Assembly: GCA_035513275.1 (NCBI GenBank)
Contig: DATKCJ010000409.1
Span: forward strand, 1 to 12,416
Direction: 5' to 3'
DNA: 12,416 nucleotides
From: DATKCJ01 sp035513275
GTDB taxonomy: Bacteria; Verrucomicrobiota; Verrucomicrobiia; Opitutales; Opitutaceae
The notes beneath the pieces were generated by a model. It had not been told where the DNA came from and did no database searches. It saw nothing but the letters and a program-made list of their open reading frames with translations. A program made the translations under genes and the position numbers. Positions 1-7,433 of this stretch are shown in pieces (position 1 is the stretch's first letter; every line of letters begins with the position of its first letter).

Positions 1-316
1 TCGCCGCCAGATCGGTGCAACTTCCAACGGCCTCGGCCACGATCACATCGGGCGGTTCGCCGCCGCACATGCCACGCGAGGTGCCGAGGAGCGCGTCGAA
101 GCGGCAGCAGAAGCAGCCTCCGGGTATTTCCTCCGTCTCGAACCCCTTTGCGCGGAGCGTCGCCGTGTCGACGAGCTCGCGTCCCTGGTCGTTCGTGATC
201 AAGGCGGCGCGCAATCCCTCGTCGCCGAGGAATCGCGCGAGGCGCGCGAGCGCAGTCGTCTTCCCTGCGCCAAGAAATCCGCCGATGAGGATGAAGTGCG
301 GCCGGTGGTTCGCCAT
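1..316 (-). CDS. CobW/COG0523-like P-loop GTPase (N-terminal part, runs off left edge)
   Basis: The visible 105 residues begin MANHRPHFILIGGFLGAGKT, a Walker A P-loop placed right at the N-terminus as in the CobW/HypB/UreG GTPase superfamily. Around residues 68-71 lies the Cys-x-Cys-Cys motif (GGCFCC) typical of COG0523 metallochaperones. Then comes a DVIVAEAVGSCTDL stretch, in the position of the conserved E-x-x-G region. Family members use GTP hydrolysis to deliver or insert metals such as zinc or cobalt; the metal and client here cannot be read. The gene continues beyond base 1, so its C-terminus is unseen. ATG 316 is chosen because related proteins start just before the P-loop. An in-frame ATG at 370 would add 18 residues (MGRQLAEGQRRRVGDELT) and has the better ribosome site (AGAGG, 9 nt upstream), so it is a real alternative. 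It lies 152 bp downstream of the isomerase gene on the same strand. Confidence 0.8.
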   Translation of the reverse strand, partial: MANHRPHFILIGGFLGAGKTTALARLARFLGDEGLRAALITNDQGRELVDTATLRAKGFETEEIPGGCFCCRFDALLGTSRGMCGGEPPDVIVAEAVGSCTDLAA

Positions 317-376
317 GGTCAGTTCGTCGCCAACTCGCCGTCGTTGCCCCTCTGCGAGTTGACGACCCATTCAGGT

Positions 377-393
377 GTGCCTCTTCAAGGCAC
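377..393 (-). promoter_or_regulatory. Small hairpin in the leader of the CobW-like gene
   Basis: On the minus strand GTGCCT-TGAAG-AGGCAC forms a perfect 6-bp stem with a 5-nt loop. The AGAGG that would serve as ribosome site for the alternative start at 370 lies partly in the stem. This is seen in sequence; any control of translation is inference, and a short stem like this can occur by chance. Confidence 0.25.
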
Positions 394-414
394 CCGGTTC
401 AATCACTGACACGC

Positions 415-426
415 TCACCGCGGTGA
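415..426. promoter_or_regulatory. Candidate operator, perfect 12-bp palindrome TCACCGCGGTGA
   Basis: This perfect inverted repeat (TCACC-GC-GGTGA) lies in the spacer between the isomerase stop and the CobW-like gene, 45-99 bp before the two possible CobW starts. The same arms with a 2-bp centre recur at 11986-11997. Degenerate forms occur at 1517-1528 and 12209-12220, all of them in non-coding DNA. The recurrence supports a shared protein-binding site. The regulator is not in the window and cannot be named. Confidence 0.45.
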
Positions 427-468
427 CCCACCGTTGCCCAGCAGCCGCGGTGCCGACCGCGCGCTGCG

Positions 469-1365
469 CTACATGTTTTTCGGATTCGGAACGTAGGTCG
501 CGCGGCAGCGCTTGAGGTAGTTCAAACCGGCCACCTGCCCTGTCATCTCCAACTCGTCGCGATACACGGGATCGTGCCAGCCCTCGATGTCGATGCTGCC
601 CCGGTAGCCATGCTTTCGCAGTTCGCTGATGATGTCGGTCCAGTTGCTGTCGCCAAACCCGGGCGTCCGGTGATGCACGACCGGCTGCGCGCCACCGACA
701 CCGTGCTTCGCGATCACATCGTGGTGGATCGTCGCGTCCTTGCCGTGCACATGGAAGATCTTCGGCACCCACGTGCGCAACTGCGGCATCGGGTCGATGA
801 GCGCGCACATCTGATGGCACGGCTCCCACTCGAGGCCGAGGTTTGCAGAAGGCACGGCGTCGAACATCAGCTCCCACGCGTCGGGCGAATGCGCGATGTT
901 CCAGTCTCCGCGTTGCCAGTTGCCATCCATCCAACAATTCTCGAACGCGATCCGCACGCCGAGGCCGGCGGCGCGCTGCGCGAGTTCTCCGAATACCTTC
1001 GTGAATCTCGGAATGCTGTCCGGGAGCGGCTTGCCGGGGACGCGGCCGGTGAATCCGCAGACAAGATCCGTCCCGAAGTGATGCGCATTGTCGATGCACG
1101 CCTTCCATCCGCGGAGGCACTCACGCGCATCGTCGGTGCCGTCGAGCGGATTTCCGTAGATGCCGAGCGAAGAAACGATCGCTCCGCTTCCGTCGAGCGC
1201 CTCCTTCGTCTCGCGGGCAAGCTGCTTCAAGTTCACGCCGCCGAGAGTCTTCCAGAAGTTGATCTGGAAGGACTCGAAGCCGTGCGGGAGAATCTCGCGG
1301 ATGTAGGCCGCGGTCTTCTCGCCACGCCCGGCAAGCGTTCCGATGCGGATGTCTTCGTGTTTCAT
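469..1365 (-). CDS. Sugar phosphate isomerase/epimerase (xylose-isomerase-like TIM barrel)
   Basis: A 298-residue protein starting MKHEDIRIGTLAGRGEKTA, normal length for the AP-endonuclease-2/xylose-isomerase-like family. Probable metal-binding residues sit at barrel-strand ends: E142 in IAFENCW, E179/E181 with H184 in GLEWEPCHQ, H205/H207 in FHVHGKD, and E261 in SIDIEGWHD. No signal peptide, so probably cytoplasmic. The family covers epimerases, isomerases and 3-keto-sugar lyases; the substrate cannot be assigned. ATG 1365 is chosen because the conserved family N-terminus begins there, with GGAG 4 nt upstream. The frame stays open to a TTG at 1452 preceded by GAGGTGA, but the added residues are not conserved-looking and are not a clear signal peptide. 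It is divergent from the GH36 gene, suggesting shared control and a role in processing sugars released by the cluster. Confidence 0.88.
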   Translation of the reverse strand: MKHEDIRIGTLAGRGEKTAAYIREILPHGFESFQINFWKTLGGVNLKQLARETKEALDGSGAIVSSLGIYGNPLDGTDDARECLRGWKACIDNAHHFGTDLVCGFTGRVPGKPLPDSIPRFTKVFGELAQRAAGLGVRIAFENCWMDGNWQRGDWNIAHSPDAWELMFDAVPSANLGLEWEPCHQMCALIDPMPQLRTWVPKIFHVHGKDATIHHDVIAKHGVGGAQPVVHHRTPGFGDSNWTDIISELRKHGYRGSIDIEGWHDPVYRDELEMTGQVAGLNYLKRCRATYVPNPKNM

Positions 1366-1710
1366 GAGGCTCCAGGAATTCAGGATTGGGACCACGCGTT
1401 TGGGTGCGGTCGCGCCCGAAGCAAACTGCGGAGCGGCCGCAAGACGCAACAATTCACCTCGTCAATCCGGTGACGTCCTCCTCGCCTCGCGGCGATCGCA
1501 AAAACGAATCAGACGGTCACCGAAGTGAGCATGTGGCTGTTGGTCCTGCATGAGAGAGCGCCGCACGATCTGTGAGGCTCGTTGCTTTCGATACCCCGAT
1601 CCGCGAGCCCGTCTCCATGACAACTTTCAAAACGTCCGGGCCGGCGTGCACCGCGCACTGAAGCGCTTCAGCAGCCAGCCGACCAGCCACGTATGCGCCA
1701 ACCGCGGACA
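1366..1710. other. Divergent intergenic region between isomerase and GH36 genes
   Basis: These 345 bp should hold the promoters of both divergent genes. They contain the palindrome variant at 1517-1528. TCACC and GGTGA arms 10 bp apart (1454-1458 and 1469-1473) also occur close to the upstream TTG of the isomerase frame. A minus-strand frame is open through part of the region and encodes the stretch DVLKVVMETG. I cannot match it to any family, and it reads back into the GH36 gene, so it is not called. No clear -35/-10 pair could be chosen with confidence. Confidence 0.5.
1517..1528. promoter_or_regulatory. Candidate operator TCACCGAAGTGA
   Basis: One mismatch from the perfect TCACC-NN-GGTGA palindrome seen at 415 and 11986. 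It sits 152 bp before the isomerase ATG and 183 bp before the GH36 ATG, a suitable place for control of a divergent pair. It is flanked on the left by GG, which gives the extended GGTCACC arm also seen near the receptor gene. Function is inferred from recurrence only. Confidence 0.4.
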
Positions 1711-3702
1711 ATGAAGAAGGATCAGCCGGCGTTCGAGCTGCACAAGGACGGCTCCTTCGACATCGCGGGCGCGGGTGTGAGCGTGAGCAACGCTTGGCCA
1801 GGAATCGACGGCTCACCCGTTCGCGCGATCCGGACCCGCGTCACGAGCATCACCGGCGGAAAGAGGATTCGCTATCAGCTCGATGGCGGTCGCGCGCTCA
1901 CGCTCACGTTCCGCAGGAAAGGCGGAACCCTGCGCGTCGGAACGCAGCTCGAGGGATTCACACGCGCGCCGCACTGGGTCTCGCCGATCTTCGACGCTGG
2001 GATCGAACGAGCCGCCGGCATCTTCCGCACTGGCATCGGATTTTCGGGCCCGACCAACTACGTCGAACTCGCCGCACAGACGGCCGAATACAGCATCGAG
2101 AGCTATCTAGTCACCGGACTGTGCGCGCAAGGAGGTGCGACGCTCGCACTCGGCGCATTCGAGCACGCCGACTTCCTGGCGAAGGCGCATATCTCGAACC
2201 GGCTCTACCGGCACAACTTCCGGAATCGCGAAATCGAGCGAAACCTGCCGCGGCTCGAGGTGATGTTCGCCACTGAGGGAATCGCGCCTCCCCGCGGCGT
2301 GCTCGAACTGCCTGTGATCGTCTTTACGACCGGGGGCGACACGTGGTCGACGCTCCGCGAGTGGACTGCGCTCCTCGCGCGCGAGCGGAGAATCAAGCCC
2401 GACCTGCGCCCGCGCTATCACTTCTGCAGTTGGTATGAACGCGGGCCCAACTTCAGCCAGACCGACCTGGACAATCTTCTCACCGGCCTGGCCCGCCGCC
2501 CGGAGCCGTTGGGTTGCATCCAGATCGACGCCGGCTATTGCCCGTCCCTCGGAGACTGGCTCGTGCCGCGCGCGGAAGTGTGGCCGTTGGGCATCGAGCA
2601 CGCGCTGCGGCGGATTCGCGAGGCGGGTTACGCACCCGGCATCTGGGTCGCCCCGTTCATGGTCGGCTCGCGCAGCCGCGTGGCAATCACACACCCGGAA
2701 TGGTTGCTTCGCGACCTGAGCGGCCGCCCGATTCCGAAGTGGACGCGCTACGACGGCGGGGGCATTCCCGGTCACTCGGACGAGGAAACCTACATTCTCG
2801 ATACGAGCCATCCCGCGGCACTCGACTACATCGAGCGGGTCTTTCGCACATTGCACGAGTGGGGCGCGCGTTTCTTCAAGACCGACTTCATCGAGTGGGG
2901 CTACGTCGACTCGACGAAGGTCCGTCGTGCGCGACCGGGCCGCACGTCGGCGCAGTATTATCACGAAGCGATGTGCCGGATCCGCGCGGCGATCGGCGAC
3001 AGTTACTGGCTCGGGTGCATCGCGTATTTCGCACCGATGATCGGATTCTGCGACGGGATCCGGATCTCCGCGGATGTCGGGGTGAAGTGGGACGGTACAG
3101 GCGGCACCGGAAACGACGGCGTCGGCGGCGGCACGCAAAACGCCGTCGAGGAAACGCACGGCTGCCACTTCTTCAACAATGTCCTCTGGCAGAACGATCC
3201 CGATGTGACCTTCTTCCGTGAGCGGCACATCGAGCTGTCACAAACCGAAATCGAAAGTCTCGCACTTTGGAACGGGATCCTCGGCGTCTCGATGAACACG
3301 TCGGACTGCATCCCTGCCCTGTCCGATCTTCGCCACGGCTTGTGGCGCTTCGTGCGGCCCCAAGAAACTCCGTGGACCGGATCGATAGCGTTCTGGCCGA
3401 AGCGCGGCGCGCTCCAAATCGCCGCGCGCTCCTATCCCAAGCACAAGTCGCACGCGCTTCTTGTGTTCAACTCCAGCGGCCGTCGTGTGCGCGACTGGAT
3501 CGGGCTCGTCGACGTGCTTCCGATATCGAGCAGCCCCATCTACGCGTGGGGACCGGAAGGCGCCGAGCCCCTCGGCGAGCAATGCGACGTGCTCGTCGAT
3601 CTCGCACCGCATGAGTCGAGGCTCTTCTACATTTCGCCCACAGGCGCGCCTCCTCCCGCTGGACTCACTCTAGGCGGTCATTCCGGCGGCGCGGCATCGT
3701 AA
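1711..3702 (+). CDS. GH36-type alpha-galactosidase, cytoplasmic
   Basis: A 663-residue clan GH-D glycosidase that should remove terminal alpha-galactose or a related alpha-hexoside from imported oligosaccharides. Seen in order: a beta-rich N-terminal domain (about 1-225), then the TIM barrel with CIQIDAGYCPSLGDW, the strand GIWVAPFMVGSRS followed by HPEWLLRD, and the nucleophile motif FFKTDFIEWG (D392). RISADVGVKWDG holds the likely acid/base (D455), and WQNDPD is a usual GH36 feature. A C-terminal beta domain ends the protein (about 570-645). No signal peptide is visible, so it probably acts in the cytoplasm. ATG 1711 is preferred, with a weak GCGGA 2 nt before it; ATG 1693 in the same frame would add six residues and has no ribosome site. 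Exact specificity (galactose versus N-acetylgalactosamine or another sugar) is not readable. It converges on the GH30-ankyrin gene, 69 bp away. Confidence 0.87.
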   Translation: MKKDQPAFELHKDGSFDIAGAGVSVSNAWPGIDGSPVRAIRTRVTSITGGKRIRYQLDGGRALTLTFRRKGGTLRVGTQLEGFTRAPHWVSPIFDAGIERAAGIFRTGIGFSGPTNYVELAAQTAEYSIESYLVTGLCAQGGATLALGAFEHADFLAKAHISNRLYRHNFRNREIERNLPRLEVMFATEGIAPPRGVLELPVIVFTTGGDTWSTLREWTALLARERRIKPDLRPRYHFCSWYERGPNFSQTDLDNLLTGLARRPEPLGCIQIDAGYCPSLGDWLVPRAEVWPLGIEHALRRIREAGYAPGIWVAPFMVGSRSRVAITHPEWLLRDLSGRPIPKWTRYDGGGIPGHSDEETYILDTSHPAALDYIERVFRTLHEWGARFFKTDFIEWGYVDSTKVRRARPGRTSAQYYHEAMCRIRAAIGDSYWLGCIAYFAPMIGFCDGIRISADVGVKWDGTGGTGNDGVGGGTQNAVEETHGCHFFNNVLWQNDPDVTFFRERHIELSQTEIESLALWNGILGVSMNTSDCIPALSDLRHGLWRFVRPQETPWTGSIAFWPKRGALQIAARSYPKHKSHALLVFNSSGRRVRDWIGLVDVLPISSSPIYAWGPEGAEPLGEQCDVLVDLAPHESRLFYISPTGAPPPAGLTLGGHSGGAAS

Positions 3703-3708
3703 CGTCAT

Positions 3709-3737
3709 CCGGTGCCGCATGACGCGCCTCGCACCGG
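3709..3737. terminator. Possible bidirectional terminator stem between convergent genes
   Basis: CCGGTGC and GCACCGG form a 7-bp GC-rich inverted repeat with a 15-nt loop in the short gap between the GH36 and GH30-ankyrin stops. There is no T tract on either side, so it is at best a weak or factor-assisted terminator. A second small stem (TGCACC-GGT-GGTGCA, 3779-3793) overlaps the end of the ankyrin gene. Confidence 0.3.
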
Positions 3738-3771
3738 CGATCTCGGACCGCGGACCCGTTGCGCGAATCCG

Positions 3772-6405
3772 TCAGGGTTGCACCGGTGGTGCATCCGCCG
3801 CCTTGCGAAGTGCGTCGGCGATCTCTGTCTGGTTGTTTTGCATCGCGCGCTCGAGGGGCGTGTAGCCGTCGGAATCGCGACGCGTGCCATCTGCGCCCGC
3901 ATCCAGAAGCGCCTGCACGACGGCCAGGTGGCCGCCGATGACGGCGGCGTGAAGCGGCGTGCCTCCTTGCGGATTTGAGATGTTCGGATTGGCGCCGCCG
4001 GCGAGAAGCTGCCGGACCACGTCGAGCTCGCCGCTTGATGCCGCGCGCTGCAACCGGCGGCCCATTTGGAAAGCGGGTCGCCGGGTCGCCTCTTCGATCT
4101 GGATGCCCTTGCCTGGAATCGGCGGCCGACCTGCGAGCCACGGCAGAGTTGCCGCCACCTTCAACACGCTCGCCGCTTCGTCGTAGCCCTCGGCCCCCGC
4201 GTAGTCGGCGGCAATGCGATCTGCCGAGTCCTTCAGTTGTGGGTCCGCTCCTGCAGCAAGGAGGTAACGGATCGCCTCTGTGCGATACTGGAAGAACGAG
4301 CGGCCTGCGACGTCCTCACCGTGCACAGTTTCTCCGAGCCATGCCGCCCAGTGAAGCGCCGTCCGCCCATTCACATCGCGCTCATTCACCCCGGCGCCCG
4401 CATCGACGAGCACGCGAAGCCGCTCGGCATTCAAATAGATCACGGAGGTCTGGCTCTGCCGGTGGAAAAAGCCAGGGGAAATCAGATTCGCGGCCGCGGT
4501 GTGGAGCGGCGTGTGCCCTTCCGCGTCTTTCACGTCTGCCTTCGCGCCCGCTTCGATCAATGTCTTGAGAACCTCCACGGACGAACGCGACGGACTCGCA
4601 GCCGCCCAGTGAAGCGCAGTCCATCCATGTGTGTCGGCCTGATTCGGGTTCGCTCCAAACTTCAAGAGTGCTTTCACCGTGGTCAGGTGTCCGCCGAGAG
4701 ACGCGCGATCGAGTGCAGTGACGCCGCGATTGTCAGCCAGGTTCACATCGGCGCCCGCCGCCACGATGGCCTCGACGTAGTTCTCGTGTCCGTTGCGCGC
4801 GGCGATGTGCATCGGCGAACCACCCGTGCCATCCCTCACGTCGGGATCGGCACCGCCCTCGACGAGCGACTTCACAACGTCGACATGCCCCGGATACGCG
4901 GCGCGATGCAGTGGACTGAGCTTTCCCACGTTGAGCGCATTCGGGTCGAGCTTCTCGCCGAGCAGCTTCCGCACGAGGGCAACGTCGTTGGCGCGCGCGG
5001 CCGCGTGCAGCCGCTGGTCCGTGGTGTTCGCCGAGTCCGCGGAAAGCGCCTTGCCGAGGGCCGGGCGTTCCCAGCCAGCGGGCACGAGCGAAGGAAGCTC
5101 AGCGAGTGCATCGCCGCTACGGCCGTAGAGCGTCACGATACCTTGCGCGGGCACAGCGATGCCGCTCGTCGACACGGTGTCAGCCTCGCGGTGATAGCTT
5201 CGGTCGTGCGATGTGAAGACAAGCCACTTTGCCGGCGGGTTTGGATCGATAACGTCCAGGTCGACCGTCGCATCCGTCCGGCTCTTGTTCACGAGCACGA
5301 CGGCCATGTCACCGGTTTCGGGATGCTTGTAGGCGCTCGCGAGAACGCCCTCCGCATCGCCGCCTACGTGCACGCGCTGCATGCCAGGACGCACGAACCG
5401 GATGAAGTGTTTCGCGGCTTGTGCCTTCGGCGTGTAGTCGCCCGCCGCGAACAGAGCTGCGCGGCCCGGTTTCGGTTCGCTGATCTGCCAGTAGATGAAT
5501 GCCGAGGCGTTTCCGCCGGCGATCGTGTCGTGCATGTTCTCGGCGAGTGCCATCCCGCCCTGCCAGTCGGGATTCTGGCCCGAAGTCTCCGTCATCCAAA
5601 ACTTACGGCCGAACGGCGCGAGTTCCGACGAGACCCTGCGCCAGTTCGCGAAGCCATTGCCACCGTGCGATGCGAACAGACCGCGGAAGTTGCGCGTCTC
5701 GGGGTCTGCCATCAACGGCTCCACATACAGGCTGACGCGCACAGGGAATCCCATGTCCTCGGGCAGTATCAAGTCGACGGCGAGACCGTCCTCGTTGAAG
5801 CGGCGGTGGACGGCGCGCAAGGCCTCGCGAAGTTGAAACGGGTTATAGACGCACGACTCATAGGGCTCCACGAAGAGCAGCTCGTTTTGAAGCGAGACCG
5901 CGTCGATCTGGACATTGAAGAACTGCTTCGCGCCGCGCACGTAGGCGCTGAGAAACTCGGCATACTCATCGCGCATGTCCGGCCTGAGCCGGCCGCCGAC
6001 GACTTCGGAGCGATTCGTCTTCATCCACTCTGGCGGAGTCCATGGCGTAGCGAAGATGCGGCCGACACCCCGGGCGCGGAACTGCCGCGCGATCTCCATC
6101 GCGTAGCCCATCGTTTCCTTGTCGATCGCGTTCCACGCGAAGTTTTTTGGATCCGCATTGTCGTTCGCCGTCACCTCGACGGCTCCGATCGGGAGCCGGA
6201 GGATGCTCATCCCGAGATCGAACACGGCCAGGTCGTAGAAGGCGTGATCGAGATATTCCGGCAAAAGATCGTAGGTCACGATGCACGCACCGAAGCCGTC
6301 CATCGTCTGGAATTTCTCGTGCGTGTTCACCACGACGGTTGAGCCGTAGAGGGCGGCGCTGGCGAGTGCACCGGCGGCGAGGGCAAGGGAGATTCTGGGT
6401 CTCAT
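3772..6405 (-). CDS. Secreted GH30-like glycosidase fused to C-terminal ankyrin repeats
   Basis: An 877-residue protein in one uninterrupted frame. Residues 1 to about 22 form a signal peptide (MRPRISLALAAGALASAALY). Residues about 30-340 are a GH30-type barrel: DGFGA at 36-40, TPWTPPEWMKTN at 120-131, probable acid/base E175 in SLQNE, probable nucleophile E273 in WMTETSG, and IYWQISEPK at 304-312. Residues 341-430 fit the usual GH30 beta-sandwich. A linker (431-462) leads to about eleven ankyrin repeats (463-750 and 781-870) of the form TPLHxAA...GADxNxxD. Repeats 6 and 7 carry insertions of about 15 residues, and a proline-rich linker (751-780) splits the array. GH30 enzymes cut xylan, beta-1,6-galactan or beta-glucosides; which applies is unknown. 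ATG 6405 is chosen because it begins the signal peptide 25 bp after the DUF1080 stop, although no ribosome site is seen, suggesting coupling or leaderless-like initiation. Catalytic residues look intact. Confidence 0.85.
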   Translation of the reverse strand: MRPRISLALAAGALASAALYGSTVVVNTHEKFQTMDGFGACIVTYDLLPEYLDHAFYDLAVFDLGMSILRLPIGAVEVTANDNADPKNFAWNAIDKETMGYAMEIARQFRARGVGRIFATPWTPPEWMKTNRSEVVGGRLRPDMRDEYAEFLSAYVRGAKQFFNVQIDAVSLQNELLFVEPYESCVYNPFQLREALRAVHRRFNEDGLAVDLILPEDMGFPVRVSLYVEPLMADPETRNFRGLFASHGGNGFANWRRVSSELAPFGRKFWMTETSGQNPDWQGGMALAENMHDTIAGGNASAFIYWQISEPKPGRAALFAAGDYTPKAQAAKHFIRFVRPGMQRVHVGGDAEGVLASAYKHPETGDMAVVLVNKSRTDATVDLDVIDPNPPAKWLVFTSHDRSYHREADTVSTSGIAVPAQGIVTLYGRSGDALAELPSLVPAGWERPALGKALSADSANTTDQRLHAAARANDVALVRKLLGEKLDPNALNVGKLSPLHRAAYPGHVDVVKSLVEGGADPDVRDGTGGSPMHIAARNGHENYVEAIVAAGADVNLADNRGVTALDRASLGGHLTTVKALLKFGANPNQADTHGWTALHWAAASPSRSSVEVLKTLIEAGAKADVKDAEGHTPLHTAAANLISPGFFHRQSQTSVIYLNAERLRVLVDAGAGVNERDVNGRTALHWAAWLGETVHGEDVAGRSFFQYRTEAIRYLLAAGADPQLKDSADRIAADYAGAEGYDEAASVLKVAATLPWLAGRPPIPGKGIQIEEATRRPAFQMGRRLQRAASSGELDVVRQLLAGGANPNISNPQGGTPLHAAVIGGHLAVVQALLDAGADGTRRDSDGYTPLERAMQNNQTEIADALRKAADAPPVQP

Positions 6406-6430
6406 AGCGTCGGGTGCAGACTGTGAGAGA

Positions 6431-7195
6431 TCACGGCAGGCTGAGCTCGCGTATCCAGATGTTGCGGAAGGCGGTCGGGTTGTTGTGGTCCTGAAGGGCA
6501 ATCGGCAGCCGGTCTGGATGCGCGGTGTAGACCGGCGATCCGCGGTTGGTCGTGCGGCCGCGCAGCTCGACGTTGTGCTGCACAAGGACGCCGTTGTGAA
6601 AGACGGTGAAGCGCGCCGGCGAAGCGAGACTCCCGTCGGCGGCGAAGCGCGGCGCGATGAACACCACGTCGTAGGTCTGCCACTCGCCGGGCGGACGCGA
6701 GGCGTTCACGAGTGGCGGGTGCTGCTTGTAGATGGAGCCTGCCTGGCCGTTCACGTAGGTCGCGTTCTCGTAGGAGTCGAGGACCTGCAGTTCGTAGTGT
6801 TCCATCAAGAACACTCCGCTGTTGCCGCGCCGCTGACTCTGTCCGATCGCAGGCAGCGGGCACCGGAACTCGATGTGCAATTGCACGTCGCCGAACCCGG
6901 CCCGCGTTTCGATGCCGCCGCTCTTGGGACTGACGACCATGGCACCGTCCTCGATCACCCACGGCGCGGGACCGTCGGTTTTTGACGACTTCCACAGATC
7001 GAACGAGGAACCGTCGAACAGCACAATTGCATCAGACGGAGGCTTGCCCGGCGCGGCGACCACGATCGCGGGCACTGGCTCCCACTGTTCCGTGAGTTGG
7101 GGCGAAGGCAGATCCGACTGCTCCTGGGCACAAAGAAACGACGCGCTCAGAACGGCGAGCGTGGTGAATGCAGCCGAGGCTGTTGAGGTTTTCAT
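6431..7195 (-). CDS. Secreted DUF1080 (3-keto-disaccharide hydrolase/GH16-like) protein
   Basis: A 254-residue protein with a signal peptide (MKTSTASAAFTTLAVLSASF, cleavage near CAQ-EQ) and a single DUF1080 beta-jelly-roll. Family hallmarks seen: VLFDGSSFDLWKSS (58-71), WVIEDGAMVV (79-88), the DVQLHIEFRCP strand (103-113), GNSGVFLMEHYELQVLDSY (124-142), EWQTYDVVFIAPRF (171-184), FTVFHNGVLVQHN (196-208), and the terminal LQDHNNPTAFRNIWIREL (234-251). The family is abundant in Verrucomicrobiota and Planctomycetota. Some members hydrolyse 3-keto-glycosides; the role of this one is not proven. A strong ribosome site precedes the ATG. It is followed after only 25 bp by the GH30-ankyrin gene, so the two are almost certainly co-transcribed. 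No matching Gfo/Idh/MocA sugar oxidase is in the window. Confidence 0.88.
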   Translation of the reverse strand: MKTSTASAAFTTLAVLSASFLCAQEQSDLPSPQLTEQWEPVPAIVVAAPGKPPSDAIVLFDGSSFDLWKSSKTDGPAPWVIEDGAMVVSPKSGGIETRAGFGDVQLHIEFRCPLPAIGQSQRRGNSGVFLMEHYELQVLDSYENATYVNGQAGSIYKQHPPLVNASRPPGEWQTYDVVFIAPRFAADGSLASPARFTVFHNGVLVQHNVELRGRTTNRGSPVYTAHPDRLPIALQDHNNPTAFRNIWIRELSLP

Positions 7196-7433
7196 AGCGG
7201 CAGCTCTCCTCGAGCGCCGCCTGGCGCCAGGAATGCGGGAGCCAGGTTCGACGCGGTTTTCATTGGGGTGCGGATTCGCGGAGTCGGCTCCAACAACAGA
7301 TCCTGCACGTCCGCAACGCCGACGCCACAGAGCGGAAGGTTATCCCGGTGACTCCGAGTCTTGCCACTCCGGATCGATCTGCTCGCTCGCCGGCACTTTG
7401 GATACTCCACATGCAGCCCGACCAGGATCGTGA
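7196..7433 (-). other. Intergenic spacer with an open frame bridging the two neighbouring genes
   Basis: This 238-bp spacer is long for an otherwise tight cluster. An 81-codon minus-strand frame could start at TTG 7437, overlapping the beta-propeller stop as TTGA. It ends at TGA 7194-7192, overlapping the DUF1080 start as ATGA. The product would be arginine-rich and matches no family I recognise. Its TTG has only AGGA two bases upstream. It is left as a possible small gene or decayed remnant, not a confident coding call. Confidence 0.2.
7204..7211 (-). promoter_or_regulatory. Strong ribosome binding site of the DUF1080 gene
   Basis: GAGGAGAG on the minus strand lies 8 nt before ATG 7195. It is the clearest Shine-Dalgarno sequence in the cluster; the receptor, beta-propeller and GH30-ankyrin genes show none. 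It fixes the start and argues for independent initiation of this gene. Confidence 0.65.

Noticed and set aside
574..1473. A 299-codon plus-strand frame opposite the isomerase gene
   Set aside because: It is a shadow of the isomerase reading frame; no domain or ribosome site supports it.
1517..1816. A 99-codon minus-strand frame containing DVLKVVMETG
   Set aside because: The phrase looks protein-like, but the frame begins inside the GH36 gene on the other strand, has no ribosome site, and cannot be assigned to a family.
2107..3228. A 373-codon minus-strand frame opposite the GH36 gene
   Set aside because: It matches no family, while the opposite strand carries all the GH36 catalytic motifs.
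4663..4674. Operator-like TCACCGTGGTCA within the ankyrin-coding region
   Set aside because: It has one mismatch to the palindrome but lies in the middle of a gene, where the ankyrin codon pattern explains it; probably chance.
4066..6342. A 758-codon plus-strand open frame opposite the GH30-ankyrin gene
   Set aside because: It is antisense to a gene with clear GH30 motifs, a signal peptide and ankyrin repeats. The antisense product is arginine/histidine-rich without recognisable domains. High GC content leaves such shadow frames open.
6406..6585. In-frame 60-codon extension of the GH30-ankyrin protein
   Set aside because: It would overlap the end of the DUF1080 gene by about 150 bp and hide the signal peptide that starts at 6405.
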